From Acholeplasmataceae bacterium (GTDB taxonomy: Bacteria > Bacillota_I > Bacilli_A > Acholeplasmatales > Acholeplasmataceae): a DNA stretch of 26,512 bases. The stretch is taken from assembly GCA_003497445.1 (NCBI GenBank), contig DNNX01000067.1, positions 1 to 26,512 on the forward strand. The letters are read 5' to 3'. A program made the position numbers and the translations under genes. Below are positions 8,700 through 15,325 of the stretch, piece after piece (the first letter of the stretch is position 1; every line of letters begins with the position of its first letter). The notes below the pieces were generated by a model, which was not told where the DNA came from, ran no database searches, and saw nothing but the letters and a program-made list of their open reading frames with translations.

Positions 8700-9602
8700 T
8701 TACTTGATTGCACCCGATGTCATACCTTTAATGATATGTTTTTGAACAAACAAGAATAAAATGAGTAATGGAACCGCAGCTAAAATCACTTGAGTGAGTA
8801 TAAGCGGCCAATCTTTCGTATATAAACCTGCCAAAACACCAACGGAAAGTGGTAATGTTTGTACTGGATTTTTTACACCCAATACAAGAACAGGAAGTAA
8901 ATAGTCATTCCATATCCATAAACCGTTTAACACTAACATGGTGACAAAAATAGGTTTTAAAATAGGAAATACAACTCTGAAAAATACTTGTCTTTGGCTA
9001 CAACCATCAATAATGGCAGCCTCCTCAATTTCAAGTGGTACAGATTTGATAAATCCATAAAACATAAATACAGAAAGTGGCGCTCCAAAACCAATATATG
9101 TGAGTACGATACCATGTACTGTTTCTTTCATTTGTAACCCAGTAATGTTTGTAATATCTTGAAGTAGTCTAACAAGTGGTAACATTACCACTTGAAATGG
9201 AATGACGAGCCCACTCAGAAATAAAAAGAAGATCAACTTAGAATACTTCGTTTTCGTTCTTACAAGGACCCATGCTGCCATTGAACTAAAAATCCCTATT
9301 GAAAATAGTGAAAGAGATGTAATAAGCAGTGAATAGCCAAATGAAGAGAAATATCTTATTTGTCGATGCGTTAAGATGCGTTCTATGTTATTAATGAAAT
9401 TTGTAAAATAGTTTTGAGGAAATCCAAGCGGATCTAAAATAATCGCATTATTGTCTGCTTTACCAACATTGATTAAAACAATAATAATTGGCATGAAAAA
9501 TAAAATTAATAAAATAACAGAAAAGATTTCAATGGTCCAGTTATTTTGTTTAAATGTAAGATTCCAATTTTTCTTTTGTTTGTTATTAGATTTTAATTGC
9601 AT
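8700..9602 (-). CDS. Carbohydrate ABC transporter permease, MalG/MsmG-like (CUT1)
   Basis: This 300-residue integral membrane protein has six predicted membrane segments, the first at about residues 26-46. The EAA loop EEAAIIDGCSQRQVFFRVVF (194-213) docks the cytoplasmic ATPase. The C-terminus KGMTSGAIK is typical of MalG-type subunits. Its ATG overlaps the stop codon of the upstream permease (TAATG at 9600-9604), implying translational coupling. No ATPase gene is present in the operon, so the importer probably shares an MsmK-like ATPase encoded elsewhere, as is common for Firmicute CUT1 systems. Confidence 0.93.
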   Translation of the reverse strand: MQLKSNNKQKKNWNLTFKQNNWTIEIFSVILLILFFMPIIIVLINVGKADNNAIILDPLGFPQNYFTNFINNIERILTHRQIRYFSSFGYSLLITSLSLFSIGIFSSMAAWVLVRTKTKYSKLIFFLFLSGLVIPFQVVMLPLVRLLQDITNITGLQMKETVHGIVLTYIGFGAPLSVFMFYGFIKSVPLEIEEAAIIDGCSQRQVFFRVVFPILKPIFVTMLVLNGLWIWNDYLLPVLVLGVKNPVQTLPLSVGVLAGLYTKDWPLILTQVILAAVPLLILFLFVQKHIIKGMTSGAIK

Positions 9603-10534
9603 TACATTTCCACCTCTCTCTTTTGAGTAAAGTAGACTTGTAATCCACCAATAACACCTATAAGTATGAAAAACAATATTGCTTTCGCTTGTCCAACACC
9701 TAATTGGAATCTCACAAATGCAGTTTCATAAATGTTATATGTTATTACTTCAGTACTTTGCACTGTGATTGGGTTAATCCCATATAAGTTTGCAAACCAT
9801 ACCGGCATTTGCATTGCTGGACCACTTTGAGTGAGTGATACAACAGTATCATATTGTTTAAATGATGTAACAAGAGTTAAAAATAATGCAATTGTAAATG
9901 CTTGTGCCACCAAAGGAAAAGTGATTGCTTTGAGTCTTTGCCAAGCATTCGCACCATCAATCGTTGCCGCTTCAATTAAATCTTGAGGGACATTCTGAAG
10001 TGCAGCAATGTAAATCATCATAATATAGCCAGCATATTGCCATGTAACAACAATAGAGAGTCCTAATATGGAAGTCTCACCAACGGCAATTAATGAGGGT
10101 TCAAACCACACTATAAGCGCCCGATTGTATAAAAATTGCCATATATATCCTAATACAAGACCACCGATGAGATTCGGTAAGAAAAATCCTGCACGATAAA
10201 CATTTTTCATCAATGTATTTTGAGTGACTATTAATGCCAAACCAAAAGCAACAATATTAATAATGACCACTGCAAGTAATGAATACGTCGCAGTTTGCAA
10301 AAAAGAAAAGCCAAATTGTGGATCACTCAAGATTTGTCTGTAATTATCAAATCCAACAAAACTTTCGTTTCCAGTATTTAGGCCTGACCAATTCGTAAAA
10401 CTATAATAAATTCCTGTAAAGAATGGCACAATAACAAAAATAATAAAGGCAGATAATGAAGGCAACAAAAATAACCAAAATGATCGATTACTCTGTGCTC
10501 TTCTACTATTTCCGAATAAAATGTTTTGCTTCAT
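9602..10534 (-). CDS. Carbohydrate ABC transporter permease, MalF/MsmF-like (CUT1)
   Basis: This is a 310-residue membrane protein and the first gene of the importer operon. The N-terminal membrane segment (FWLFLLPSLSAFIIFVIVPF) and the following YYSFTNW are typical of MalF/UgpA-type permeases. The EAA loop is IEAATIDGANAWQRLKAITF (187-206). The frame is also open from a TTG at 10561, but the ATG at 10532-10534 has GAGGG five bases upstream and starts the conserved part, so it is preferred. It pairs with the next permease to form the transmembrane channel. Transcription comes from a near-consensus promoter with a cre-like site. Confidence 0.93.
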   Translation of the reverse strand: MKQNILFGNSRRAQSNRSFWLFLLPSLSAFIIFVIVPFFTGIYYSFTNWSGLNTGNESFVGFDNYRQILSDPQFGFSFLQTATYSLLAVVIINIVAFGLALIVTQNTLMKNVYRAGFFLPNLIGGLVLGYIWQFLYNRALIVWFEPSLIAVGETSILGLSIVVTWQYAGYIMMIYIAALQNVPQDLIEAATIDGANAWQRLKAITFPLVAQAFTIALFLTLVTSFKQYDTVVSLTQSGPAMQMPVWFANLYGINPITVQSTEVITYNIYETAFVRFQLGVGQAKAILFFILIGVIGGLQVYFTQKREVEM

Positions 10535-10598
10535 GTTCCCTCTTTTAAGTAACGAATACAATTCTTATCAACTTTTATAACATATAAAAGTGACTATC

Positions 10599-10615
10599 AT
10601 ATGGAAAGGTTTTCA
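10599..10615 (-). promoter_or_regulatory. Candidate operator at the sugar-operon start site
   Basis: On the minus strand the element TGAAAACCTTTCCATAT begins 5 bases after the -10 and covers the predicted start site near 10614. A near-identical TGAAAGGGTTTCCATA sits 6 bases after the -10 of the amylosucrase-like gene (13345-13360). The imperfect dyad (ATGAAAA / TTTCCAT) suggests a dimeric regulator. The regulator is not in the window. Confidence 0.4.
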
Positions 10616-10620
10616 TAAAC

Positions 10621-10649
10621 ATTTTAACAAAAAATGTAAGCGTTGTCAA
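10621..10649 (-). promoter_or_regulatory. Sugar ABC operon promoter
   Basis: On the minus strand a consensus -35 TTGACA (10644-10649) is 17 bp from TAAAAT (10621-10626). The predicted start is near 10614, about 80 bases before the first permease codon. Confidence 0.8.
10635..10648. promoter_or_regulatory. cre-like catabolite-repression operator
   Basis: TGTAAGCGTTGTCA matches the CcpA/LacI-family cre consensus (TGNAANCGNWWNCA) at all but one position. It covers the -35 hexamer of the sugar operon, a position expected to repress. A pathway-specific LacI-type regulator could use the same site. Confidence 0.65.
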
Positions 10650-10664
10650 TATAATTATCGTATT

Positions 10665-10693
10665 TTGTGTGAAAATACTTGTAACATGATAAT
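10665..10693 (+). promoter_or_regulatory. plsC promoter
   Basis: TTGTGT (10665-10670) and GATAAT (10688-10693) are separated by 17 bp. The start near 10700 leaves only the ribosome binding site before the GTG codon. Confidence 0.5.
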
Positions 10694-10712
10694 ATGGTTA
10701 TGAGGTGACTAA

Positions 10713-11507
10713 GTGATTTACATATTATATCTTTATTTTCTATTTTCAATTTCTTATATATTCATGCAATCTACTTCTTTAGAAATTGCGTTTATAAGTG
10801 TTGTTCTGACACCTTTTGCCGCTTTTATCATGGTATTTTTATTCTTAGCATTACACATCCCAATATTCAAACTCTTTAACGTTAAACCACACAATTTGTA
10901 TCTCAATTACTTAAATAGACAAATGATCACCCTTTTTAATCATGTATTCCTGAGAATGAAAACAACACTTATAGGCTCATTTGATCCCACAATAAATCAA
11001 GTCATTTATTCAAACCACACATCATATTCTGATGCATTGTGTGTATTAGAAAAGGTGCATATGCCAATGGCATTCACACCTAAAGTTTCCATATTAAAAA
11101 TCCCCTTCATTAGTCAATGGATTACATTGCTAGGGAGTTTTCCCGTCGATAGAAATAATTCAAGAAAAACACTAGAAAATATGATTAAAGCAATTCAAAC
11201 CGTGAAAAACGGTCAAAACATGCTTGTTTTCCCTGAAGGTACTGTAAGGGACAAATACATGAATGATGTTGAAAATATGAAAGCTGGCGCATTCAAACTT
11301 GTTTTAAAAGCGCAAACACATTTGACTCTCATTAAAATAACTGGTGATATTGATGTTCGAAAAAAAGTGCCTTTTTATCCAATTAATCGTACCGTGCAAG
11401 TAATTGGGACCTATGATTATGATTCAATCAAAGAAATCGCAACGTCTGAATTATCTAATCAAATGATGCAGACCATAAATACTTTTACAGGACACAAAGA
11501 TCAATGA
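10713..11507 (+). CDS. plsC: 1-acyl-sn-glycerol-3-phosphate acyltransferase
   Basis: This 264-residue membrane enzyme adds the second acyl chain to lysophosphatidic acid to make phosphatidic acid. Two N-terminal hydrophobic segments (about 2-19 and 24-47) are followed by the acyltransferase motifs. These are NHTSYSD (His102 and Asp107 of the HX4D catalytic pair), a FPVDR block near 143-147 and FPEGT at 173-177. It starts at GTG 10713 with GAGGTGA (10702-10708); no ATG fits as well. The last 23 bp overlap the converging phosphatase gene. It may use acyl chains made by the fatty-acid cluster at the right of the window, but it is not linked to it. Confidence 0.93.
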   Translation: MIYILYLYFLFSISYIFMQSTSLEIAFISVVLTPFAAFIMVFLFLALHIPIFKLFNVKPHNLYLNYLNRQMITLFNHVFLRMKTTLIGSFDPTINQVIYSNHTSYSDALCVLEKVHMPMAFTPKVSILKIPFISQWITLLGSFPVDRNNSRKTLENMIKAIQTVKNGQNMLVFPEGTVRDKYMNDVENMKAGAFKLVLKAQTHLTLIKITGDIDVRKKVPFYPINRTVQVIGTYDYDSIKEIATSELSNQMMQTINTFTGHKDQ

Positions 11508-12081
11508 TATCAAATTGATCTTTTTTTGAATCATAATCCAACATCGACACACTACAATTCCTAATAGGTATAGCATCTTTTTGAACTTGATTAATTTTCA
11601 TGATGTTCGCGATGATTTCTCTTATGACCCCGCCATGTGTGACAATTATGATATTTTTTTTAAGGTTGTTGTGAACAATTTTCTTAAAGGTTTCAAATGA
11701 TCGCAATTGAAATTCAATGTATGATTCTCCTGAATGAATATTTAATGCATTCTTCTCATTTTCTGGTTTATTAAAAAAGTAAGCATACTCTGCTTCAATT
11801 TCTTGCCAAGAATGACCCTCCCACGAACCTAAATACATCTCTCTTAACTGCTTATCAATATAAACTTCTTTATGGATTGCATCTGCAATAATTTGAGCAG
11901 TTTCCAATGCTCTTGATAGATCACTTGAATAGACAATATCGATCGATTCTTCTCTAAAAAAAGATACAAGTGCATTTGCTTGTAAGCGTCCTTGATCATT
12001 TAGAGGGGTATCTTTCCAACCTTGCATGAGGTTTTTTATATTATCGTTGGTTTGTCCGTGTCTAACTAAATAAATTCTCAT
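11485..12081 (-). CDS. Histidine phosphatase family protein (phosphoglycerate-mutase-like)
   Basis: This is a 198-residue cytoplasmic phosphatase of the branch-2-like GpmB/PhoE/CobC group. Catalytic features are LVRHGQT (Arg7, the phospho-accepting His8), SSDLSRALETA with Arg57, the acid Glu81 in REMYLGSWEG and the second His149 in VTHGGVIRE. The short length argues against a true cofactor-dependent glycolytic mutase, which is about 230-250 residues. The substrate could be a sugar phosphate or a nucleotide precursor. The frame also opens at TTG 12084, but the ATG at 12079-12081 gives the canonical N-terminus. The ribosome binding site is weak (AGAG). The gene converges on plsC and overlaps it. 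Confidence 0.88.
   Translation of the reverse strand: MRIYLVRHGQTNDNIKNLMQGWKDTPLNDQGRLQANALVSFFREESIDIVYSSDLSRALETAQIIADAIHKEVYIDKQLREMYLGSWEGHSWQEIEAEYAYFFNKPENEKNALNIHSGESYIEFQLRSFETFKKIVHNNLKKNIIIVTHGGVIREIIANIMKINQVQKDAIPIRNCSVSMLDYDSKKDQFDIIDLCVL
11496..11527 (+). terminator. plsC terminator inside the convergent overlap
   Basis: AAAGATCAAT (11496-11505) pairs perfectly with ATTGATCTTT (11514-11523) around an 8-base loop and continues into more T. The hairpin lies within the 3' coding sequence of the opposite gene and includes the plsC stop. Confidence 0.75.
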
Positions 12082-12159
12082 CAATTACTCTTTTATTGCA
12101 TATATACTTATGTTATCATAATAGGGTATCAATGAACAATAAAATCTACGGAGTATTCT

Positions 12160-13266
12160 ATGACCCTTTTAGAGATTACCAATGCATTAATAGATTCAAA
12201 AAAACATACAAAAAAACTTTTCATAGGTTTTGATGGATTTGTGGATAACATCATGCATGTTGTTGACAAGAGATTAAGTTTAACTGAGTTTAAACGTTTG
12301 GAATATATTAAAGATTATGCGGAGCGTATTGGAAAAGCTGCAGGACTCTCCACTAACATTGAATGGGTCGTAGACCAACAAAAAATAGGTGGTAATGGTC
12401 CAATCATGACCAATGCTTTACTTAATCATAATGTCGATGTCACATATGTAGGGGCACTCGGCTATCCAACATTACATCCAGTATTTCAGCCAATCGCTCA
12501 AAAAGCGAATATTATTTCAATTGAAAATCCAGGCATTTCAGATGCTGTTGAATTTTTCGATGGAAAAATCATTATGGGACGTATGAATTTTGATCATATG
12601 ACCTATGATCGTTTAATTGAAACTTATGGAGAAAAACAACTTATTAAACAGTTGCAAACTTCTGATTTAGTCGCTAGTGTCAATTGGTCTATGTTACCAA
12701 CGATGACGTCGTTATGGGAAGATTTATTAGAAAAAGCATTACCTCAATTAAGTCCTAAAGCTGTCAAGCCAATTCTATTTGTTGATATTGCCGATCCAGA
12801 GAAAAGAGCCTCTTCTGATATTATTCGCGCACTCCATTTATTAAAATTATTTAAATCTTATTTTAAAGTCATTTTAGGATTTAACAAAAAAGAAGCCTAT
12901 GATGTTTCAGTTACTTTAGGTTTATTTTCTAGTGACGTGATCAAAGAAACAAGTCTTGAAAATGTTACAAAAGCTTTGTTTAATGAACTAGAAGTTGACC
13001 AACTTGTTGTGCATCCGGTTGATCGTGCAGTGGTCATGACGGAACAAGGTTTCTTTGAAACAAAAGGACCTTATGTTGAGAAACCAAAACTTACAACAGG
13101 CGCTGGAGATAATTTTAATGCAGGATATGTATTTGGGCAACTTACTGGACTTACACCGGAGGCATCACTATTAACTGGTGTTTGCACAAGTGGATTTTAT
13201 GTTGTGAATGCAAAAAGCCCATCTACTGACGAACTCATTGCATTCATCGAAAACTTTAAAAAATAA
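12160..13266 (+). CDS. PfkB-family (ribokinase-like) sugar kinase
   Basis: This 368-residue cytoplasmic protein has the ribokinase/PfkB C-terminal signature TTGAGDNFNAGYVFG, in which Asp317 is the expected catalytic base. It also has the N-terminal glycine pair KIGGNGPIMTNAL that contacts the sugar. It would phosphorylate a sugar or nucleoside with ATP. Specificity is not readable from sequence; fructose is a reasonable guess because the next gene encodes a sucrose-splitting family enzyme that would release fructose. The ATG at 12160 has GGAG six bases upstream. It is longer than most ribokinases (about 300) because of added residues in the N-terminal half. A terminator follows, so it is not simply co-transcribed with the amylosucrase-like gene. 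Confidence 0.88.
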   Translation: MTLLEITNALIDSKKHTKKLFIGFDGFVDNIMHVVDKRLSLTEFKRLEYIKDYAERIGKAAGLSTNIEWVVDQQKIGGNGPIMTNALLNHNVDVTYVGALGYPTLHPVFQPIAQKANIISIENPGISDAVEFFDGKIIMGRMNFDHMTYDRLIETYGEKQLIKQLQTSDLVASVNWSMLPTMTSLWEDLLEKALPQLSPKAVKPILFVDIADPEKRASSDIIRALHLLKLFKSYFKVILGFNKKEAYDVSVTLGLFSSDVIKETSLENVTKALFNELEVDQLVVHPVDRAVVMTEQGFFETKGPYVEKPKLTTGAGDNFNAGYVFGQLTGLTPEASLLTGVCTSGFYVVNAKSPSTDELIAFIENFKK

Positions 13267-13288
13267 AAGTGCTTAGGCACTTTTTTTT
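13264..13288 (+). terminator. Terminator after the PfkB-family kinase
   Basis: AAAAGTGC (13265-13272) pairs with GCACTTTT (13277-13284) around a 4-base loop and runs into further T. The stop codon overlaps it. Confidence 0.87.
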
Positions 13289-13332
13289 ATTTATGTGCAT
13301 ATTTCACATATTTATTTATTTTTAGAATTTGA

Positions 13333-13338
13333 TATAAT
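13333..13338 (+). promoter_or_regulatory. -10 of the amylosucrase-like gene
   Basis: TATAAT is a consensus -10 whose predicted start (near 13345) is about 18 bases before the ATG. No good -35 is visible at 17 bp, which suggests the promoter needs an activator. Confidence 0.55.
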
Positions 13339-13344
13339 ACATTG

Positions 13345-13360
13345 TGAAAGGGTTTCCATA
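13345..13360 (+). promoter_or_regulatory. Candidate operator / leader element shared with the sugar ABC operon
   Basis: TGAAAGGGTTTCCATA matches the element at 10599-10615 outside a 3-base centre and lies at nearly the same distance after the -10. GAAAGGG here probably also serves as the ribosome binding site, so part of the match may come from translation needs. Confidence 0.35.
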
Positions 13361-13362
13361 TT

Positions 13363-15156
13363 ATGAAATCATATCCACTTATAGAAACTTTATTTGATGC
13401 TTTATATCCTCAAAGTCAAGAGGCAAAGAAAGACTTCATGCTGTTTATAAAACAACATGAAGCAACATCAGTTGAATCGCCATGGTATACGTATACCCCG
13501 ATTGTAGCTATGACACTTTATGTTGATTTGTTCTCAAATGATATTCTTTCTTTGAAAGAAAAATTATCATATTTCAAAGATTTAGAGATTAACTTGATTC
13601 ATCTTATGCCACTATTAAAAACTCGAAAAGATGAAAATGATGGCGGATATGCTGTGGTGGATTTTAATGATGTTGATGAAAAATTTGGAACGAAAGATGA
13701 TCTTCTAGACATCATCAACTATTTCCATAAGCATGATATTAAGCTCATGATTGATTTCGTATTAAATCATATCGCAAAAGAACATCAATGGTCTATGAAT
13801 GCAATGCAGGGTGATGTCTTATATCAAAATTATTTCATGATGTTTGATGATGCATTCATTCCATCACAATTTGATTTAACAGTACCATTAGTCATTCCAG
13901 AGAGAAAAAAAACAAATTTTACATATATTGAAAGCATGTCAAAATATGTCTATACTTCTTTTAGTGATTATCAATGGGATTTAAATTATAAAAATCCATA
14001 TGTTTTAATAGACATGTTAAAACAGCTTTATACATTTTCAAAATGGGGCATTGATATGGTGCGGCTTGATGCCATACCTTTTATGTGGAAAACGATTGGA
14101 ACAAATTGTCGAAATCTCCCTGAAGTGCATGTACTCATGAGATTATTTAGAGCATTTCGTGATTTAACCTGTCCAAATGTCGCACTTCTTGGAGAAGCAA
14201 TCGTTGAACCTGATGAAATTGTAAAGTATTTTGGCACCGATGAAGCACCTGAATGTGATTTTATGTATGATGCGAATTTAATGGTGGATTTATGGCATAC
14301 TGTCGCGACACAAGATGGACGTTTATTAACCTCGGATGCTAATCGATTCCAATTACCAAAACATGCCACATGGCTAAATTACATACGTTGTCATGACGAT
14401 ATAGGTTGGGGTCTTAATGAAGAGGCACTAAGAAGTCAAGGCTTTGATCCTTTCATGCATAAACAATTTTTAATATCGTTTTTCAATGGATCATTTGAAG
14501 GATCTTTTAGTAAAGGTATCGATTACCAAAAAAATGAACAGACACATGATGCTAGAACAAATGGTATGTTTGCTTCTCTAGCAGGTATCGAAGATGCAAA
14601 AGATCAACAAGCATCTATGTTATTTGATTTATCCATTAATAGAATAAAAATGCTTAACGGATTATTATTTTTCTACCAAGGTGCACCGATGATTTATGCG
14701 GGTGATGATATTGGCATGATCAATGATACATCCTATTTAGAGGATGATACAAAAAAAGATGATTCTAGGTGGATACATCGACCATTTTATGATTGGCAAT
14801 TATATGATAATATCATGCACCAAAAAGATCAACGTTTTGAAATTTATAGAGATTTAAAACAACTGATTGCTTTAAGAAAAAAAGAACCTTTATTAAGCCC
14901 TTTTACAAATCAACGCGCAATAAACATTCATAATTCAGATATTGTTGTTCTAGAAAAGAGACATCAAAAGGATGGTTTAATCGGCATTTTCAATGTCTCC
15001 AATAAAACAACCTCTTTAAATCTATCATTTATGAAAGAATACGGTTATACAAAAATACAAAAAGATTTAATTCAAGGACGCAAAATATTAAAAACCCAGT
15101 CCAGTATGATACTCGCCCCTTATGAAATACTATTTATCCCAGTAAAGACTGCATAG
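13363..15156 (+). CDS. GH13 amylosucrase-family enzyme (amylosucrase or sucrose hydrolase)
   Basis: This 597-residue protein has no signal peptide, so it is probably cytoplasmic. It follows the amylosucrase (GH13_4) pattern along its length. The N-terminal helical part (LFDALYP) is followed by YVDLF, LIHLMPLLK, DGGYAV (family -1 subsite Asp), IDFVLNH, YQWDLNYKNP and MVRLDAIPF (nucleophile Asp236). LLGEAIV (acid/base Glu278), RCHDDIGW (Asp345), NGSFEGSFSKG and SRWIHRPFYDW complete it. Amylosucrases split sucrose, add glucose to an alpha-1,4-glucan and release fructose; close relatives hydrolyse sucrose. It is about 30 residues shorter than the Neisseria enzyme, mainly at the N-terminus. A PfkB kinase precedes it and a sugar importer is nearby. 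Confidence 0.9.
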   Translation: MKSYPLIETLFDALYPQSQEAKKDFMLFIKQHEATSVESPWYTYTPIVAMTLYVDLFSNDILSLKEKLSYFKDLEINLIHLMPLLKTRKDENDGGYAVVDFNDVDEKFGTKDDLLDIINYFHKHDIKLMIDFVLNHIAKEHQWSMNAMQGDVLYQNYFMMFDDAFIPSQFDLTVPLVIPERKKTNFTYIESMSKYVYTSFSDYQWDLNYKNPYVLIDMLKQLYTFSKWGIDMVRLDAIPFMWKTIGTNCRNLPEVHVLMRLFRAFRDLTCPNVALLGEAIVEPDEIVKYFGTDEAPECDFMYDANLMVDLWHTVATQDGRLLTSDANRFQLPKHATWLNYIRCHDDIGWGLNEEALRSQGFDPFMHKQFLISFFNGSFEGSFSKGIDYQKNEQTHDARTNGMFASLAGIEDAKDQQASMLFDLSINRIKMLNGLLFFYQGAPMIYAGDDIGMINDTSYLEDDTKKDDSRWIHRPFYDWQLYDNIMHQKDQRFEIYRDLKQLIALRKKEPLLSPFTNQRAINIHNSDIVVLEKRHQKDGLIGIFNVSNKTTSLNLSFMKEYGYTKIQKDLIQGRKILKTQSSMILAPYEILFIPVKTA

Positions 15157-15169
15157 CAGTCTTTTTTTT
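15144..15169 (+). terminator. Terminator after the amylosucrase-like gene
   Basis: AAAGACTGC (15144-15152) pairs perfectly with GCAGTCTTT (15156-15164) around a 3-base loop, then five more T. The TAG stop lies in the loop. Confidence 0.88.
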
Positions 15170-15171
15170 GC

Positions 15172-15198
15172 AAAAAAAACACTTGCAAGCAAGTGTTT
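15172..15198 (-). terminator. tRNA-Val terminator
   Basis: AAACACTTGC (15177-15186) and GCAAGTGTTT (15189-15198) are self-complementary; on the minus strand T residues follow. It is placed back to back with the terminator of the converging gene and ends the tRNA and any read-through from the CotH-like gene. Confidence 0.85.
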
Positions 15199-15209
15199 AA
15201 AATATCAAA

Positions 15210-15284
15210 TGGTGGAGTTAGAGGGGATTGAACCCACGACCCCTTGCACGTCAAGCAAGTGCTCTCCCGCTGAGCTATAACTCC
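15210..15284 (-). tRNA. tRNA-Val (anticodon GAC)
   Basis: The 75-nt cloverleaf includes an encoded CCA. The acceptor GGAGTTA pairs fully with TAACTCC. The D-arm is GCTC/GAGC and the anticodon stem is CTTGC/GCAAG with loop TTGACGT, giving GAC (valine GUU/GUC). The variable loop has 5 bases and the T-loop is TTCAATC. The T-stem GTGGG/CCCTC has one U-U mismatch at its second pair. A minus-strand promoter is visible upstream. Confidence 0.95.
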
Positions 15285-15297
15285 ATTCGCACCTAAC

Positions 15298-15325
15298 ATT
15301 ATACATGAATTATATTTTGAATCAA
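15298..15325 (-). promoter_or_regulatory. tRNA-Val promoter
   Basis: On the minus strand TTGATT (15320-15325) and TATAAT (15298-15303) are 16 bp apart. The -35 covers the stop codon of the upstream CotH-like gene, and no terminator separates the two. Confidence 0.65.

Noticed and set aside
12096..12122. Promoter for the PfkB-family gene (TTGCAT / CATAAT)
   Set aside because: The spacing is only 15 bp and both hexamers are weak, so it was not called.
14028..14369. 113-codon minus-strand open frame
   Set aside because: It is antisense to the catalytic core of the amylosucrase-like gene, whose motifs show it is the real coding strand.
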